Positions 17,955 through 26,825 of a DNA stretch of 64,000 nucleotides are shown piece after piece. The notes beneath the pieces were generated by a model. It was not told where the DNA came from. It searched no databases and saw only the letters and a list, made by a program, of their open reading frames with translations. The DNA lies in NCBI RefSeq assembly GCF_044373315.1, contig NZ_JBILQK010000011.1, positions 1-64,000 on the forward strand, in the 5' to 3' direction. The stretch is from JACDQM01 sp044373315 (GTDB taxonomy: Bacteria; Pseudomonadota; Gammaproteobacteria; Burkholderiales; Burkholderiaceae_C). The first letter of the stretch is position 1. Every line of letters begins with the position of its first letter. The position numbers were made by a program, and so were the translations under genes.

Positions 17955-19106
17955 ATGCGTTTCAAGGGAAATCATTGCGCGACGCCCCGGCTTCGCAGGG
18001 CCCTGATCGGGGCCGCTGCCGTGCTTGGCAGCGTGGCCTCGCAACACAGCCTGGCGCTGGACTTCAGCTACAGCGGCTTCGCCACGCTGGCCCTGGGGCG
18101 AAGCTCCGGCGCTTGCACCGAAGGCGCGCTGTCAGACCGCTACAACCTGGGTTGCACCCGCTTCATCGCTGACTGGGCCCATGCGGGTGTCTATCGGGAT
18201 ACCTGGAGTGCCAAGCAGGAGTCCCGCGCCGGCCTGCAGGGCACGCTGCGGCTGAGCCCCGAGCTCAGCGCCACCGCACAGGTCACGGCGCGGGCCCTGG
18301 AAGATCAGCATCTCAACCTCGAGTGGGCCTACCTCAGCTACAAGTTCAGCCCGAGCCTGACGCTGCAGCTGGGCCGAAAGCGGCTGCCGCTGTATTACTA
18401 CTCCGACTTTCAGGACATCGGCTACGCCTACAACACCGTGCGTCCGAGCCCGGATGTCTATGGCTGGGATGTCGTCAACTACAACGGCGCAAGCCTCAGC
18501 CACAGCAGCAACTTCGGCGAGCTTTCGGTGCGCAGCGAGCTGCTGCTGGGCAGCGAGAACAGCCGCGACAACGCCTACTCGAAGATGGTCGTCAACGATC
18601 CCAAGGATGTGCGCTGGAGCGGCATCGGCGGGGCCGCGGTCGAAGTCTCTTACGACTGGTTCTCCGGGCGCCTGAGCTATGTGCGGAGCAAGTTCCGCCA
18701 GATTGATCGCGCCACGGGCGCCGTGGAGGTCGACCCTTCCGGCCCGCGGCAGAGCTTTCTGGGCCTGGCACTCAACGGCGATGTGGGCAACTGGGTCATC
18801 CGGACCGAGTTCGGCAGCTCGGATCGCGACTTGATCGGCTACAAGGCCAAGTTCTACCTGGCGACGGTCGGCTACCGCCTCGGCGATTTCACGCTGACGG
18901 GCGGCAGCAGCGCTTATCGCGAAACCGCTGCGGCGGGCTCTGGCTACAACCCGGTCAAGCTGCGCAGCGAGCTGCTTGCCCTGCGTTACGAACTGCACAA
19001 GGGCGGTGCCCTGAAGCTGCAGTTCGACCGTGTTCGCGACCAGGGCGCGCCGGCTTATGTCGGCAATTCGCGCTTGCTCAGCGCGACCTACGATGTCGTG
19101 TTCTGA
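17955..19106 (+). CDS. outer-membrane porin-like beta-barrel
   Basis: 383 residues. The signal peptide (LIGAAAVLGSVASQHSLA) is followed by alternating amphipathic strands, for example LTLQLGRKRLPLYYYSDFQDIGYAYNTVRPSP, and ends in ...LSATYDVVF with the C-terminal Phe that marks outer-membrane barrels. The ATG at 17955 has GGAGG nine bases upstream. It resembles the porin-like proteins paired with small phosphate-binding-type proteins, and such a protein is encoded 42 bases downstream. Substrate specificity is not visible. The upstream 263 bases after the cyclase gene show no gene. Confidence 0.8.
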   Translation: MRFKGNHCATPRLRRALIGAAAVLGSVASQHSLALDFSYSGFATLALGRSSGACTEGALSDRYNLGCTRFIADWAHAGVYRDTWSAKQESRAGLQGTLRLSPELSATAQVTARALEDQHLNLEWAYLSYKFSPSLTLQLGRKRLPLYYYSDFQDIGYAYNTVRPSPDVYGWDVVNYNGASLSHSSNFGELSVRSELLLGSENSRDNAYSKMVVNDPKDVRWSGIGGAAVEVSYDWFSGRLSYVRSKFRQIDRATGAVEVDPSGPRQSFLGLALNGDVGNWVIRTEFGSSDRDLIGYKAKFYLATVGYRLGDFTLTGGSSAYRETAAAGSGYNPVKLRSELLALRYELHKGGALKLQFDRVRDQGAPAYVGNSRLLSATYDVVF

Positions 19107-19148
19107 GCCCATGGCATCGAGCCATCGATTCAGTTTGAGGAGTACCCG

Positions 19149-19580
19149 ATGATGGACGGACTTGGATACCGGACTGTGGCCGCTGCGCTCTTGCTGGGCT
19201 GCAGCCTCTCGGCTTTTGCGCAGGTTGCTGTGATCGTCAACCCGAAGAGCCCGCTCACCGCCTTGACGTCTGAGCAGGCGGCGGCGGTGTTCCTGGGCAA
19301 ATCGGCTTCCTTGCCAGGTGCGGGCCTGGCGCAACCGGCGGATCTGCCGGATGCCAGCGCGGTGAGGGAGCTGTTCTACACCAAGGCTGCGGGCAAGACC
19401 GCCGCTCAGGTGAAGGCCGCCTGGGCGCGCCTGACCTTCTCCGGCAAGGCCTCGCCGCCCAAGGAGTTGTCCAGCGCGGCTGATGTGAAGAAGCATGTGG
19501 CGGGCAATGTCGATGCGATCGGATACATCGAGAAGTCCGCGGTCGACAACACGGTGAAAGTGGTGCTGGTCATTGACTAG
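19149..19580 (+). CDS. small periplasmic PstS-like (PBP-domain) protein
   Basis: 143 residues. The signal peptide (TVAAALLLGCSLSAFAQ) precedes a compact PBP-like domain: VIVNPKSPLTALTSEQAAAVFLGK, RELFYTKAAGKTAAQVKAAWARLTFSGK, then VDAIGYIEKSAVDNTVKVVLVID. The pattern matches the short phosphate ABC transporter substrate-binding-like proteins, about half the length of true PstS, so a full ligand cleft is unlikely. GAGGAG lies eight bases before the ATG. Co-transcription with the porin gene is likely. Role in uptake or signalling is inferred. Confidence 0.75.
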   Translation: MMDGLGYRTVAAALLLGCSLSAFAQVAVIVNPKSPLTALTSEQAAAVFLGKSASLPGAGLAQPADLPDASAVRELFYTKAAGKTAAQVKAAWARLTFSGKASPPKELSSAADVKKHVAGNVDAIGYIEKSAVDNTVKVVLVID

Positions 19581-19618
19581 CGGCTGCTGACGCACCGGGG
19601 CGGCGCGCCCGGCCTGTT

Positions 19619-20512
19619 TCAGCGCGCTGCGGCAGCAGCAGCCTCGGCGCGCCGCAGCGCCGCCTGAGCGGCCAGGGCGCTGTCGCCACGCGCCTGATAC
19701 AGCAGCTCCAGCTCCTCGAAGACAAACGCATCCGGCGTGCCGGCGGCCTCGTTTTCGCGGGCCAGGCGCAGCTGGATCGCCAGCGCTTCATCGATGCGGC
19801 CCAGGCTGCGCAGCGTCCAGGCCACCATCCAGTGCGCCACGCGCTCGCGCTGGGCGTCGCCCTGTTCGGCCCGCAGCGCCGAGGCCTGCTGGAACTGCAC
19901 AAGGGCTTCGGCGAAGCGCTGCTGCCGGTGCAGGGCCAGGCCCAGGTTGTTGCGCAGTGAAGCCTCCCAGCGGCGCGCCTGCGGCTGCCTGGAGGCCAGC
20001 GCAATGGCCAGCCCCTGCTCGGCCCAGCGCGCCTGCTCGGCCGGCGCCTGGTCGACGAAGGCGAACATATGCACCGCGTCCACCGCCAGAGCGTCCAGCC
20101 CGGCCTCGCGCGCCAGGCGCAGTGCGCGTTCGAAGGCGGCGCGGGCCAGGGCCTTGTGCTCGGGCGTCAGCTGCTCGGGCGTGTGGGTGGCCGAGGCATG
20201 GCTGCGACCCAGCTCCAGCGCATGGCGCACCTGGACCTCGGCGCCGGCCTTGGGCAGGTGCGCTTCGACCTGTTCGCGCAGCAGGCGGCGCGCCGCCTCG
20301 AAATCACGCCGCAAGCCCAAGCTGCGCGCGATCTGCGTCTGCAGGATCAGGGCCTCATCGCTGGCGGGTGGCAGCGTCGCAAGCGCGGCGCGGAAACGCT
20401 GCTCGCTCAAGGCCGGCTGGCGGAAGTCCCACAGCGCCTGGATGTCCAGCGCGCTTGCGGGCAGCGCGGCCAGCAGGCCCAGTGCCAGCACGCTGACCCG
20501 GCTGAACTTCAT
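19619..20512 (-). CDS. secreted tetratricopeptide-repeat protein
   Basis: 297 residues with a signal peptide (VSVLALGLLAALPASALD) and repeated helix-turn-helix units such as SLRNNLGLALHRQQRFAEALVQFQQASALR and AHWMVAWTLRSLGRIDEALAIQLRLA, diagnostic of TPRs. Probably periplasmic scaffold. The start ATG (20512) overlaps the stop of the upstream isochorismatase-like gene by four bases (ATGA), so they are translationally coupled. No catalytic motif is seen. A possible function with the hydrolase is unknown. Confidence 0.75.
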   Translation of the reverse strand: MKFSRVSVLALGLLAALPASALDIQALWDFRQPALSEQRFRAALATLPPASDEALILQTQIARSLGLRRDFEAARRLLREQVEAHLPKAGAEVQVRHALELGRSHASATHTPEQLTPEHKALARAAFERALRLAREAGLDALAVDAVHMFAFVDQAPAEQARWAEQGLAIALASRQPQARRWEASLRNNLGLALHRQQRFAEALVQFQQASALRAEQGDAQRERVAHWMVAWTLRSLGRIDEALAIQLRLARENEAAGTPDAFVFEELELLYQARGDSALAAQAALRRAEAAAAAAR

Positions 20513-21072
20513 GCCGCGAAGCTGAAGTCGTCCACCGCCACGGCCGCGTTGCGGCGCCCCGGATAACGGAGCCAGCGCAGCGAGAGATTGAGGTCGAGCA
20601 CGACCTGGGCAGCGTCCAGCCTGCGGCCGTCGCCGACATCGAAGCTGGCGGTCGTGTGGGCATCTTCCAGCAGCGTCAGGTCATAGCCGCGCTCCAGCGC
20701 CGCATAGGCGGTGGCGCGGATGCAGGCATTGGTCATCGCACCGGCCAGCACGATGTGGGCCGCGCCCAGCTCGGCCAGCAGCGCGTCCAGCGGCGTGTCC
20801 TCGAAGCCCGAGTTGTAGCGCTTGTGGATGCATGCCTCGTCGTTGCCGGGCTGGAGCTCGGGCACCCATTGCCAGGCTGCGCTGCCCTGAGGCAGGCGCT
20901 CGTCATTGCTGTGCTGCACCCACACCACCGGCACGCTGGCGGCGCGCGCCTTCTGCACCGCATGGGCGATGCGGGCGATCACGGGCTGGCGCTCCCAGGC
21001 CTCGACCATCACGCCGACCTGCACGTCGACGATCATCAACACTTGTTTGCTGCCGGGGCGGATGGTGGCCAT
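20509..21072 (-). CDS. isochorismatase-like cysteine hydrolase
   Basis: 187 residues of the cysteine hydrolase fold. The family catalytic triad is visible: D16 in MIVDVQVG, K84 in CIHKRYNSGF, C117 in AGAMTNACIRATAYAA. Members hydrolyse isochorismate, nicotinamide, carbamoylsarcosine and related amides or ethers. The active-site cap does not identify which. No signal peptide. Its end overlaps the TPR gene by four bases. The gene follows the LivJ-like protein gene after 75 bases and shares its direction. Confidence 0.85.
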   Translation of the reverse strand: MATIRPGSKQVLMIVDVQVGVMVEAWERQPVIARIAHAVQKARAASVPVVWVQHSNDERLPQGSAAWQWVPELQPGNDEACIHKRYNSGFEDTPLDALLAELGAAHIVLAGAMTNACIRATAYAALERGYDLTLLEDAHTTASFDVGDGRRLDAAQVVLDLNLSLRWLRYPGRRNAAVAVDDFSFAA

Positions 21073-21147
21073 GAGGGGTGCGCTTTCGAGAGAGTGATGC
21101 AGCGAGGGCTGCCCTGACTGACCATTGTCGGCCAGCCAGCCTCGCCG

Positions 21148-22128
21148 TCAGCGCGCCGCCAGCTGTGGCCGCGCTGCGCTGCAGCTGGCCAGCTCGAAGG
21201 GCAGTTCGCGCCATTTGGCATCGCCGTCACCGGCCGCTGCGCCTGCAGCGCATGCCTTGGTCTTCAGCATGGCGTTCAGCGCTTGTGTCTCGCGCGGCGC
21301 CAGGCGCGGCAGCTTGGCCGTCAACAGCAGCTGCATGGCCTGCTGCGGCGTGGCCGCGTCGGCTTCAGGCACGGGGCCCAGCAGCGTCTGGGTCTGCCGG
21401 GCCTCGGCCAGAGCCGCGGCGGGCTTGGCGCCGCTGCGCCGCTTCTTCAGATAGGCCAGGCCCAGCTCCATCGCCGCGTAGCCGCGCGCGGCCGAGGTGG
21501 TGAAGGGCTTGCGGAAGGCCGCGGTGTAGAGCGCTTCGACTTCGGGCCAGCGCGACTTGTCGGGGCTCAGCGTGGGGCACAGCGCGGCATCGAACTTGGT
21601 CGACAGCTCGGGGGCGAAGTCCATCCAGCAGGCGCCGCCGGCGGTGACGCGCAGCCCGGTCTCGCGGCGCAGCGTCGCGGCGGTGGTCTCCGCCACGCGC
21701 GGCGCCACGCGGCCGGTCTGCAGCACCAGATCGCCGAGTGCGAAGCGCTCGGCATTGCTCGACACCATCGGGATGCCGGCCTGGCCCAGCACGGCGGGCG
21801 CCGTGCCGACCACGCACCAGCCGCCCAGCACGATGTCGACCTTGGCGGCCGCCAGTGCCTTGGCGCTGGCCTCGGCCTTGGCGGCATCGCAGCCGCTGTC
21901 CATCAGCACCAGGGTCGGGGTCGGATTGATCGGAAAGGTCTTCAGGGCCAGCAGCATGCCCTCGTGGATCTCCTGCGCCTGGCTGGGGCTGGGCCAGCTC
22001 TGCGGCACGATGGCGCCGATGCGGGGCGCCGCTGGCTGAGCGGCCACAGCGGCGGCCACGCCGAGCAGGGCCGCACCGAGCAAGACCTGACCCCGTTTGC
22101 GTTTGATCGAAAGCGCGTGGGCGTGCAT
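21148..22128 (-). CDS. periplasmic binding protein, LivJ/type-I fold
   Basis: 326 residues. Sec signal (GQVLLGAALLGVAAAVAAQ) and a type-I periplasmic binding fold: IGAIVPQSWPSPSQAQEIHEGMLLALK at the start, a central VDIVLGGWCVVGTAPAVLGQAGIPMVSS and a C-terminal domain with RGYAAMELGLAYL. Cysteines at GGACWMDF, FDAALC, SGCDAAKAEA and GGWC suggest disulfides. Such proteins bind amino acids, amides or aromatics for ABC uptake, but no permease or ATPase gene lies next to it, so it may be an orphan binding or sensing protein. Ligand unknown. Confidence 0.75.
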   Translation of the reverse strand: MHAHALSIKRKRGQVLLGAALLGVAAAVAAQPAAPRIGAIVPQSWPSPSQAQEIHEGMLLALKTFPINPTPTLVLMDSGCDAAKAEASAKALAAAKVDIVLGGWCVVGTAPAVLGQAGIPMVSSNAERFALGDLVLQTGRVAPRVAETTAATLRRETGLRVTAGGACWMDFAPELSTKFDAALCPTLSPDKSRWPEVEALYTAAFRKPFTTSAARGYAAMELGLAYLKKRRSGAKPAAALAEARQTQTLLGPVPEADAATPQQAMQLLLTAKLPRLAPRETQALNAMLKTKACAAGAAAGDGDAKWRELPFELASCSAARPQLAAR

Positions 22129-22260
22129 GAAGTTGGCATCCTCCTGCGGCGTGAATTGCCGCGCGCGAACGGTATGCCAGGCGCCGGCATCGCCAGCTCA
22201 GGAACTACCCGAAGCCTGACGCGGCCCCGTGCGCTTTCTCACGGCCCGGGCGGGCGCGCT

Positions 22261-24186
22261 TTAGTGCCCCGCAGCTGCCAGCGCCTTGGCGATCCGATGC
22301 CGCCCCACGGTGGTCTTGGGCACGCGCATCTCCTCGAACCACTGGCGCACGTCCTGGTCCAGGCCGATGCCGTGCATGTAGTTGTAGATGGCCTTCTTCA
22401 GCGCGCGGCCCAGCAGGTCGTGGTCCACGCCGGTGGGATCGACGAAGCCGACATCGTTCATCGCGAACGGGCTGTCGGGCAGCGGCAGCAGGCTGACGCC
22501 GAAGTCTTGCGGGCGCTGGCCCACGGGCGAGTGCACAGTGCAGGCAAAGCGGTGGAAGAAGCCGCTGTGGATGCAGCCGTTCAGGAATAGCTGGCGCACA
22601 TACTCCAGCGCATCGACCGTGTCCTGCACTGTCTGCGTGGGGAAACCGTACATCAGGTAGGCGTGCACCAGGATGCCGGCATCGGCAAACGCCTTGGTGA
22701 CGCGCGCCACCTGCTCTACCGAGACGCCCTTGTTCATCAGCGTCAGCAGCCGGTCACTCGCCACTTCCAGGCCGCCGGAGATGGCGATGCAGCCGCTGTC
22801 GGCCAGCTGCTGGGCCAGCGCGGGCGTGAAGGTTTTTTCGAAGCGCACATTGCCCCACCAGCTGATGGCCGGGTTGCCGCGCCGCTGCAGCTCGGCCGCC
22901 AGCGCCTTCAGCGCCTTGGGCGGCGCAGCCTCGTCGACGAAGTGGAAGCCGGTCTGGCCGGTCTCGGCCACCACCGCCTCGATGCGGTCCACCAGCACCT
23001 CGGCTGAGGCCGCTTCGTAGCGCGAGATGTAGTCCAGCGAGACGTCACAGAAGCTGCACTTCTTCCAGTAGCAGCCATGTGCCACGGTGAGCTTGTTCCA
23101 ACGCCCGTCGCTCCACAGCCGGTTCATGGGGTTGAGCATGTCCAGCAGCGACAGATAGCGGTCCAGCGGCAGGCCGTCCCAGGTGGGCGTGCCCACTTCG
23201 TCGAAGGGAATCTCCGGCTCGCCAGCGAAGTTGATGTAGCGCACCTGGCCTGTTTCATCGCGCACGAAGGTGCGCACCAGGCGTTGCTTCGAACGCTTGC
23301 CTTGGCAGTGCTCCAGCAGCGCCAGCAGCGGGCGCTCCCCGGCGTCCAGCGTGATGTAGTCGATATGGTCGAACACGCGCGGCTCGCGCAGTTCGCGCAG
23401 CTCGGTGTTGACGAAGCCGCCGCCCAGCACCGTGACGATGCGCGGATTGGCGCGCTTGATCGTCTGCGCGATGCGCAGCGCCGCATAAACCGCGCCGGGG
23501 AAGGGCACTGAGAGCAGCACCACATCGGGCGCGTGCTCGTCCAGCGCCGCCAGGGTCAGGTCGTGCAGTGTGCGGTCCACCAGATTGGGCGGCGCAGCCA
23601 GCGCCTCGGCCAGCGGGTCGAAGCTGGGCTGGCTGGTGGCCAGCTTTTCGGCATAGCGGACGAACTCGAAGCGCTCATCCACCGCATCGCGCAGCACATC
23701 GGCCAGGTCGTTCAGGTAGAGCGTGGCCAGATGGCGCGCGCGGTCCTGCAGGCCGAGAGCGCCGAAGGCCCAGGCCAGCGGGTCTTCGCCTTCTTCATGG
23801 CTCAGATAGGAATCCAGCGTGGCGAAGCGCGCGCCCTCGGGCAGCAGCGTGCGGGTGTTGATGCGGTGCGCCAGCGTGGCGTCGCGCCCCTGCAGAAAGG
23901 CGATCACGCGCTCGATGCTGGCTTCGTAGCGCGGGTACTCGGCCAGGAACTGCTGCACCTGGGCGCTGTGCCGCGCCGGCGGCAGCGCCTCGGCCGCCTC
24001 GCGCAGCTGGGCCAGGCCGGCGCGCGAGAGCAGGCGCAGCACCAGGGCCAGGGCCAGGTCTTGCTGGCGCGCGTCCACGCCGCGCGAACGCAGGAAGCCG
24101 GTCAGGTAGGCGGTGGACGGGTAGGGCGTGTTGAGCTGCGTCATCGGCGGGATGAGGCTCAGCACGCGCAGCGATGCAGCGGACAT
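22261..24186 (-). CDS. B12-binding-domain radical SAM protein
   Basis: 641 residues. The N-terminal cobalamin-binding-like Rossmann region (VLSLIPPMTQLNTPYPSTAYLTGFLRSRG; later VLLSVPFPGAVYAALRIA and VTVLGGGFVNTEL) precedes a radical SAM barrel. The iron-sulfur cysteines are in HGCYWKKCSFCDVS, which has spacing Cx4Cx2C rather than the usual Cx3Cx2C. SAM-site features such as SWWGNVRFEKTFTPAL and ISGGLEVASDRLL follow. Starts at 24186, 24216 and 24261 are all in frame. 24186 begins at the domain. Such enzymes do methylations or rearrangements. The substrate is unknown. A divergent aldo/keto reductase gene follows. Confidence 0.85.
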   Translation of the reverse strand: MSAASLRVLSLIPPMTQLNTPYPSTAYLTGFLRSRGVDARQQDLALALVLRLLSRAGLAQLREAAEALPPARHSAQVQQFLAEYPRYEASIERVIAFLQGRDATLAHRINTRTLLPEGARFATLDSYLSHEEGEDPLAWAFGALGLQDRARHLATLYLNDLADVLRDAVDERFEFVRYAEKLATSQPSFDPLAEALAAPPNLVDRTLHDLTLAALDEHAPDVVLLSVPFPGAVYAALRIAQTIKRANPRIVTVLGGGFVNTELRELREPRVFDHIDYITLDAGERPLLALLEHCQGKRSKQRLVRTFVRDETGQVRYINFAGEPEIPFDEVGTPTWDGLPLDRYLSLLDMLNPMNRLWSDGRWNKLTVAHGCYWKKCSFCDVSLDYISRYEAASAEVLVDRIEAVVAETGQTGFHFVDEAAPPKALKALAAELQRRGNPAISWWGNVRFEKTFTPALAQQLADSGCIAISGGLEVASDRLLTLMNKGVSVEQVARVTKAFADAGILVHAYLMYGFPTQTVQDTVDALEYVRQLFLNGCIHSGFFHRFACTVHSPVGQRPQDFGVSLLPLPDSPFAMNDVGFVDPTGVDHDLLGRALKKAIYNYMHGIGLDQDVRQWFEEMRVPKTTVGRHRIAKALAAAGH

Positions 24187-24284
24187 GGATGGCGGCGGGG
24201 AGGGCAAGGCTGCCATTGTGCCCGGCCAGGTTGTTTTTCCTGTTCTGCCGCTAGCATGCACAGACCATTCGAGAGGAGATCGCG

Positions 24285-25295
24285 ATGACGATGAGCTACC
24301 GCACGCTGGGCAAGAGCCAGCTCAAGGTGTCCACGCTGTGCCTGGGCACGATGATGTTTGCCGACCAGACCGAGCTGGCCGAGGCGCGCTCCATCGTCGA
24401 CCATGCGGCCGAGCAGGGCGTGAACTTCATCGACACCGCCGATGTCTACTCGCTGGGCCGCAGCGAGAGCATGGTGGGTGAGCTGCTGAAGGGCCGCCGC
24501 CACGACTGGGTGCTGGCCACCAAGATCGGCAACAAGATGTCGGAGCGGCCGAACGAATCACGCTATTCGCGCAGCTGGATGCTGCGCGAGTGCGAGGCCA
24601 GCCTGCAGCGCCTGGGCACCGACCACATCGACATCTACTACCTGCACCGCGACTTTCTCGACCTCGATCTGCAGGAGGCGCTGCAGGGCCTGGCCACATT
24701 GCTGCAGCAGGGCAAGATCCGCTACTGGGCGCTGTCCAATTTCCGCGGCTGGCGCATTGCCGAAGCCGTGCACCTGGCGCGCGCGCTGGGCCTGCCGGCG
24801 CCGGTGGCCTGCCAGCCCTATTACAACCTGCTGAACCGCCAGCCCGAGGTCGAGGTGCTGGCGGCCTGCGCGCATCACGGTCTGGGCGTGGTGCCCTACA
24901 GCCCGATTGCACGCGGCGTGCTGTCAGGCAAGTACGCGCCGGGTGCGCAGCCGGCCGCGGGCACCCGCGCCGGCCGTGGCGACAAGCGCATGATGGAAAC
25001 CGAATTCCGCGAGGAATCGCTGCAGATCGCGCAGACGCTGCAGCAGCATTGCCAGCGCAAGGGCGTCGGCCTGACGCATTTCGCCACCGCCTGGGTGCTG
25101 GCGCATCGCGCGGTCAGCGCGGTGATCGCGGGGCCGCGCACGCTGGTGCAGTGACAGGACTACTTCGCTGCGTTGGACTGCCGCATCGATGCCGAGGACG
25201 AGGCCCTGGTCGACCGCCTGGTGCCGCCCGGCCATCCGTCGACGCCCGGCTACACCGATCCAGCCTATCCCTTCGAGGCGAGAATCAAGGCCTGA
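24285..25295 (+). pseudogene. aldo/keto reductase interrupted by an in-frame TGA
   Basis: NADPH-dependent aldo/keto reductase family: MMFADQTELAEARSIVDHA, GVNFIDTADVYSLGRSESMVGE, YYLHRDFLDLDLQEAL, and RYWALSNFRGWRI are TIM-barrel motifs including the catalytic Asp/Tyr/Lys/His region. The frame is open from ATG 24285 (GAGAGGAGA upstream) to a TGA at 25152-25154. It then continues without a break for 46 codons (QDYFAALDCRIDAEDEA ... GHPSTPGYTDPAYPFEARIKA) to the real stop at 25293-25295. Family members normally have Trp at the interrupted place (...TLxQWQDY...), so one G-to-A change (TGG to TGA) explains it. The truncated form is 289 residues and lacks the C-terminal loop. Sequencing error, a true nonsense mutation and readthrough (TGA followed by C) are not distinguishable here. 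Confidence 0.75.
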
Positions 25296-25312
25296 CTAGC
25301 AGGGGTTTCCTG

Positions 25313-26665
25313 ATGAGCGATGCAGCGCGCGCCGGTGGCGCCGACCTGGCCGAACAGTTCCGCCGCGAGGGCGTGCGCGATGTCGAATGCCTGTTCCCGG
25401 ATGTCTCGGGCTACCCGCGCGGCAAGCTGATGCCGGCCGCCAGCTTTGCCAAGGGCAATGAACTGCGCATCGCGCAGGCCATCCCGATGCAATGCGTCAC
25501 CGGCGAGTATTCCTACGATCCGATCTTCCCGGACGCCGACCCCGATGTTCGCCTCGTGCCCGACATGGGCACGCTCCGGCGCGTGCCCTGGAGCACGCAG
25601 CCGCGCTATCTGGCCATTCACGACTGCATGGAGCTGAATGGCGAGCACTGCGCCTTTGCGCCGCGCTCGGTGCTGCAGCAGGTGCTGGAGCGCTACCGCG
25701 CCCGCGGCCTGACGCCGGTGGTGGCGCCGGAGATTGAGTTCTACCTGACGGCGGCCTGCACCGACCCCGCACAGCCGCTGGCCGCGCCGGTGGGCCGTGG
25801 TGGCCGAGCCGAGGCCGGGCAGTCGGCCTTCAGCATGAATATGCTCAATGAGCTGGCGCCGTTCTGGGATGAGTTCCATGCCGCCATCGATTCGCTGGGT
25901 ATCGTCGGCGACACATGGATCCATGAGGTCGGCCAGAGCCAGTACGAGATCAATCTGATGCACGGCGACGCGCTGGCGGTGGCGGATCAGGCCTTCCTGT
26001 TCAAGTACGCGGCCAAGGAGGTGGCGCTCAAGCATGGGCTGAACGCGGTTTTCATGGCCAAGCCCATCGCGGGGCAAGCAGGCAGCTCAATGCACCTGCA
26101 CCAGAGCGTGCTGGACGCGGCCGGGCGCAATCTGTTCACCCAGGCCGATGGCGGCGCCAGCCCCGAGTTTTCACACTACATCGGTGGCCTGCAGGCCTAT
26201 ATGCCGGACCTGATGCTGGTCTACGCGCCCTTCATCAACTCCTACCGCCGCTATGTGACGGGCAGCCAGGCGCCGGTGAATCTGCACTGGGGCCTGGACA
26301 ACCGCACCACCGGCCTGCGTATTCCGCTCAGCGGCCCGGACGCGCGGCGGGTCGAGAACCGCATTGCCGGCGCGGATGCCAACCCCTATCTGGCGATTGC
26401 CGCCACGCTGGCGGCCGGCCTCGCCGGCATCGAGGAGGGGCTGGCACCCACCGACCCCATCACCGGCAATGCCTACGACCACGCGCACCAGCTGGCGCGC
26501 ACCTTTGTCGTCGCGCATGAACGCATGGCCGCCAGCGCCGCCGCGCCGCGCCTGTTGGGCGCCGGCTTCGTGCAAGCCTATCTGGCGGTGAAGGGCCTGG
26601 AGTACGACAGCTATCTGGGCCAGATCAGCGAGTGGGAACGCCGCTATCTGCTGCCGCAGGCCTGA
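25313..26665 (+). CDS. glutamine synthetase family protein (PuuA-like gamma-glutamyl ligase)
   Basis: 450 residues of the glutamine synthetase fold, in the branch of gamma-glutamylpolyamine synthetases rather than GlnA. Seen: an N-terminal beta-Grasp part with DVECLFPDVSGYPRGKL, the metal ligands in VVAPEIEFYL, EVGQSQYEINLMHGD, GQAGSSMHLHQSV and the ATP/ammonia site RVENRIAGADANPYLAIAATLAAGLAGIEEGL. No adenylylation-loop Tyr motif stands out. It likely links glutamate to an amine. Starts at ATG 25313 (AGGGG upstream), 17 bases after the end of the aldo/keto reductase. Followed by the 115-bp dyad repeat. Confidence 0.85.
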   Translation: MSDAARAGGADLAEQFRREGVRDVECLFPDVSGYPRGKLMPAASFAKGNELRIAQAIPMQCVTGEYSYDPIFPDADPDVRLVPDMGTLRRVPWSTQPRYLAIHDCMELNGEHCAFAPRSVLQQVLERYRARGLTPVVAPEIEFYLTAACTDPAQPLAAPVGRGGRAEAGQSAFSMNMLNELAPFWDEFHAAIDSLGIVGDTWIHEVGQSQYEINLMHGDALAVADQAFLFKYAAKEVALKHGLNAVFMAKPIAGQAGSSMHLHQSVLDAAGRNLFTQADGGASPEFSHYIGGLQAYMPDLMLVYAPFINSYRRYVTGSQAPVNLHWGLDNRTTGLRIPLSGPDARRVENRIAGADANPYLAIAATLAAGLAGIEEGLAPTDPITGNAYDHAHQLARTFVVAHERMAASAAAPRLLGAGFVQAYLAVKGLEYDSYLGQISEWERRYLLPQA

Positions 26666-26779
26666 GAGCGGCTGACAAAACCCTTCTGGCGTCGTAGCCC
26701 TGGCTTGCCGTACCTGCACGTACTGTCTGCGCCAGGGCGCCTAGCCAGAACCGCTCCGCTGGCTTTTGTTGGCCGCTCT
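26665..26779. repeat. 115-bp imperfect inverted-repeat element
   Basis: Starts AGAGCGGCTGACAAAACCC and ends GGCTTTTGTTGGCCGCTCT, near-perfect reverse complements. Inner arms TTCTGGC...TAGCCCTGGC and GCCAGGGCGCCTAGCCAGAA also pair, enclosing a GTACctgcACGTAC core. Dyads of this size and layout are typical of dispersed repeats (REP/BIME-like) in Burkholderiales and could also act as a terminator for the upstream ligase gene. Only one copy was noticed in the window. Confidence 0.75.
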
Positions 26780-26825
26780 AAGAACCTGTGAACACATCCA
26801 GCATTCACCGGCGCTGATCGCCGGC

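Noticed and set aside
25152..25154. TGA in the aldo/keto reductase read as a selenocysteine codon
   Set aside because: The family has Trp at this position, no selenocysteine-insertion hairpin is visible just downstream, and no Cys is conserved there.
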